DNA of 18,502 nt from a bacterium MnTg04 (GTDB lineage: Bacteria > Pseudomonadota > Gammaproteobacteria > Steroidobacterales > MnTg04). Made by a program: the position numbers and the translations under genes. The number at the start of each line of letters is the position of its first letter. The first letter of the stretch is position 1. Where the stretch lies: positions 1-18,502 of the forward strand of contig BFAU01000071.1 in assembly GCA_008975185.1 (NCBI GenBank). The letters run 5' to 3'. The notes beneath the pieces were generated by a model. It was not told where the DNA came from, searched no databases, and saw only the letters and a list, made by a program, of their open reading frames with translations. This document shows positions 16,319 to 18,502 of this stretch, piece by piece.

Positions 16319-17533
16319 TCAGATGACCGCACCCATCTTGAATATCGGCAGGTACATGGCGATAACCAGTCCGCCAACCAGCACGCCCAGGATGGCCATG
16401 ATCATCGGTTCGAGCAGGCTGCTCATGCTGTCCACCGCATTGTCGACCTCTGCTTCATAAAAATCCGCAACCTTCGAGGCCATGTCGTCCAGCGCACCCG
16501 ACTCCTCGCCGACCGCTATCATCTGGATGACCATGTTGGGGAACAGGTTGACATTCTCCATGGAAGCCGCCAGGCGCTGACCGGTGGCCACTTCTTCGCG
16601 TATCTGCATGACTGCAACCTCATAGACGATATTGCCGGTGGCGCCGGCGACCGACTCTAGAGCTTCGACCAGCGGCACACCCGCGTTAAACATCGTCGAC
16701 AGCGTCCTGGCGAATCGGGCGATTGCCGCCTTGTTGAGGATCGTGCCGATAATCGGCAGTTTCAGGGAAATCCTGTCGAGCAGGTGGCGAAGCTTGCGCG
16801 AGCGTTTTTTCCATTCCAGGAATCCCCACATGCCGCCACCGGCCATTATGGCCATGAACCAGCCCTTGGCTTGCACGAATTCGGAAAGATTGATGACCAT
16901 CTGCGTGAAGGCCGGCAGATCGGCGCCAAAACCCTTGAACAGATCCTCAAACTGCGGGATCACGAAGACCAGCAAAATTACGGTGACGACCAGGGCGACA
17001 ACCAGGACCGCGGTCGGATAAGTCAGCGCTTTCTTGATTTTTTTCTTGAGCTCCTCGGTCTTTTCCTTGTAGGTGGCGATCTTGTCGAGCAGCGATTCCA
17101 GCGCGCCGGCCTGTTCGCCCGCCCGTACCAGGTTTACGAAAAGATCGTCGAAATACAGCGGATGTTTTGCCAGCGCGTCGGCGAGCGTCGTACCGCCCTC
17201 GACATCGGTCTTGATGTTCAGGATCAGTTTGCGCACGGCCGGCACGTCGTGACCGGCGCCGACGATCTCGAAGGCCTGCACCAGCGGGATGCCGGCGGTC
17301 AGCATAGTCGCAAGCTGGCGGCTGAAAATGGCAATATCCGCCGGCGTGACCCGGCCCTGGGAAGAAAACAGTGTGGTTTCCTTGCGCACCTTGATCGGCA
17401 CCAGGCCCTGGCGGCGCAGCGTCGAGCGCAGTGCGGCTTCGCTGCTGGCCAGGGACTTGCCCTTGACGCGCTTGCCCTTGCGATCCGTTCCTTCCCAGAT
17501 AAAGGGGATTTGTTTGATTGCTGCATTTGCCAT
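16319..17533 (-). CDS. pilC: PilC, type IV pilus inner-membrane platform protein
   Basis: Inner-membrane core protein of the type IV pilus assembly machine (T2SSF/GspF family) that couples PilB ATPase motion to pilin extrusion. The protein has 404 residues, typical for PilC. Two repeated F domains are visible: the first around residues 70-190 (FSRQLATMLTAGIPLVQAFEIVG, then the first membrane helix PTAVLVVALVVTVILLVFVIP), the second from about 275 (FARTLSTMFNAGVPLVEALESV). The protein ends with membrane helix EPMIMAILGVLVGGLVIAMYLPIF. The cytoplasmic N-terminus begins MANAAIKQIPFIWEG. ATG 17533 has AGAGGA about 10 bases upstream. It lies 45 bases after pilB and ends ahead of a strong terminator. 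Confidence 0.97.
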   Translation of the reverse strand: MANAAIKQIPFIWEGTDRKGKRVKGKSLASSEAALRSTLRRQGLVPIKVRKETTLFSSQGRVTPADIAIFSRQLATMLTAGIPLVQAFEIVGAGHDVPAVRKLILNIKTDVEGGTTLADALAKHPLYFDDLFVNLVRAGEQAGALESLLDKIATYKEKTEELKKKIKKALTYPTAVLVVALVVTVILLVFVIPQFEDLFKGFGADLPAFTQMVINLSEFVQAKGWFMAIMAGGGMWGFLEWKKRSRKLRHLLDRISLKLPIIGTILNKAAIARFARTLSTMFNAGVPLVEALESVAGATGNIVYEVAVMQIREEVATGQRLAASMENVNLFPNMVIQMIAVGEESGALDDMASKVADFYEAEVDNAVDSMSSLLEPMIMAILGVLVGGLVIAMYLPIFKMGAVI

Positions 17534-17578
17534 GGCTAGGTGGTCCTCTGTTCCTTAAGGTGGCCTGGTTCTCACTGC

Positions 17579-18502
17579 CTAATCGATCGTAATCCGGTTG
17601 ATTTCTTCCAGCCCGGTAATGCCCTGCCTGGCTTTTTCGAGTGCCGAGCGGCGAAGGTCCCAGACGCCCTCGAGAGCGGCTTGGTCGGCCACCTGGGTTG
17701 CGTTGCCGCCTTGCAGGATGATCTGGCCTATCTCGTGGGTCACCGGCATGACCTGGTATATGCCCGTCCGGCCCTTGTAGCCATCGGTGCAACGCGAACA
17801 GCCAACGGGCCCATAGATGGTCAGCCCCTTCTTGATGTCTTCGCGGGTGAAGCCCTCTTTCAACAGCGCTTCTTGCGGAATGTCCCGGGGCTCCTTGCAG
17901 TCGTTGCAAAGACGCCTGGCCAGGCGCTGCGCGATAATCAGGCTGATCGAACTCGCGATCGCGTAGGGTTTGACGCCCATGTCGACCATTCGGGTCAGGG
18001 TGTTCGGCGCATCGTTGGTATGCAGCGTGGACAGCACCAGGTGACCGGTCTGCGCCGCCTTGATTGCGATATCGGCGGTTTCCAGGTCGCGGATTTCGCC
18101 GACCATGATGATATCGGGGTCCTGTCGCAGGAAGGCTTTCATCGCAGTTGCGAAATTCAGGCCAACTTTGTAGTTCACGTTGACCTGGTTGACGCCCGGC
18201 ATGTTGATTTCCACCGGGTCCTCCGCGGTGGATATGTTGCGGTCGATACTGTTCAGAATATTCAGGCCGGTATAAAGCGAAACGGTCTTGCCGCTGCCGG
18301 TGGGTCCGGTGACCAGGATCATGCCATAAGGTTTGGCGAGCTGGTCTTCGTACAGTTTTTGCTGAAAATCTTCGTACCCCAGGTTTTCGATGCCCATCTT
18401 GGCGCTGGTGGGGTCGAGGATACGCAGCACGACTTTTTCCCCGAACAGCGTCGGGCAGGTATTCATCCGGAAGTCGATCGACCGGTTTTTCGAAATCCGC
18501 AT
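17579..18502 (-). CDS. pilB: PilB, type IV pilus extension ATPase (C-terminal part)
   Basis: Hexameric cytoplasmic ATPase powering pilus extension. The frame is open to the right window edge, so the N-terminal half (about 260 residues of about 566) is missing; the ATG at 18502 is internal. Counted from the edge, the visible part has Walker A GPTGSGKT (66-73), an Asp box in STAEDPVEI (91-99), Walker B with RQDPDIIMVGEIRD (126-139), and a His box AAQTGHLVLSTLHTND (149-164). A zinc-binding pair, CNDC (199-202) and CSRC (235-238), is typical of PilB/GspE and absent from the retraction ATPase PilT. DFRMNTCPTLFGEKVVLRIL near the edge is characteristic of PilB. It is co-transcribed with pilC. Confidence 0.97.
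   Translation of the reverse strand: MRISKNRSIDFRMNTCPTLFGEKVVLRILDPTSAKMGIENLGYEDFQQKLYEDQLAKPYGMILVTGPTGSGKTVSLYTGLNILNSIDRNISTAEDPVEINMPGVNQVNVNYKVGLNFATAMKAFLRQDPDIIMVGEIRDLETADIAIKAAQTGHLVLSTLHTNDAPNTLTRMVDMGVKPYAIASSISLIIAQRLARRLCNDCKEPRDIPQEALLKEGFTREDIKKGLTIYGPVGCSRCTDGYKGRTGIYQVMPVTHEIGQIILQGGNATQVADQAALEGVWDLRRSALEKARQGITGLEEINRITID

Overview
The window is a GC-rich gammaproteobacterial chromosome segment: the distal half of the division and cell wall (dcw) cluster, followed by the lpxC-secA region and a type IV pilus locus. FtsZ, LpxC, SecA and ZapD are of gammaproteobacterial type, and the gene order (lpxC, a divergent DUF721/dciA gene, an M23 peptidase, secA, a Nudix-ThiE fusion, then zapD, coaE and pilDCB) recalls Pseudomonas- and Xanthomonas-like genomes more than enterics. 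murB sits inside the dcw cluster, which E. coli lacks. I cannot name a genus.

Region 1 (1-7017, + strand) is one tightly packed operon: murG (5' cut off by the window edge), murC, murB, ddl, ftsQ, ftsA, ftsZ. Start and stop codons overlap or nearly touch up to ftsA. The products make UDP-MurNAc-pentapeptide precursors, build lipid II, and set up the Z-ring with its FtsA anchor and the FtsQ divisome scaffold. A 227-bp gap with a GC-rich hairpin separates ftsZ from lpxC (lipid A synthesis; TTG start).

Region 2 (8151-8915) holds the most unusual features. A 167-bp nested palindromic, MITE-like element lies exactly between the convergent genes lpxC and dciA, and each gene's TAG stop is the outermost triplet of one arm. 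Between the divergent dciA and M23 peptidase genes is a clear GEMM-I (cyclic dinucleotide) riboswitch on the + strand. Its ligand-contact position equivalent to G20 of Vc2 is an A, the change linked to cyclic AMP-GMP sensing in GEMM-Ib riboswitches. This makes it a candidate cGAMP or dual-specificity switch controlling an envelope peptidase just upstream of secA.

Region 3 (8916-13730, + strand) contains the membrane-anchored, coiled-coil M23 protein, SecA, and a MutT/Nudix protein fused to a thiamine-phosphate-synthase-like domain. Region 4 (13747-18502, - strand) reads, in transcription order, pilB (N-terminus off the window), pilC, a strong terminator, then pilD, coaE and zapD. This couples type IV pilus assembly genes to CoA synthesis and Z-ring bundling genes.

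No tRNA, rRNA, CRISPR or transposase gene was seen. No gene-free stretch exceeds 300 bases; the longest (8651-8915) holds the riboswitch.
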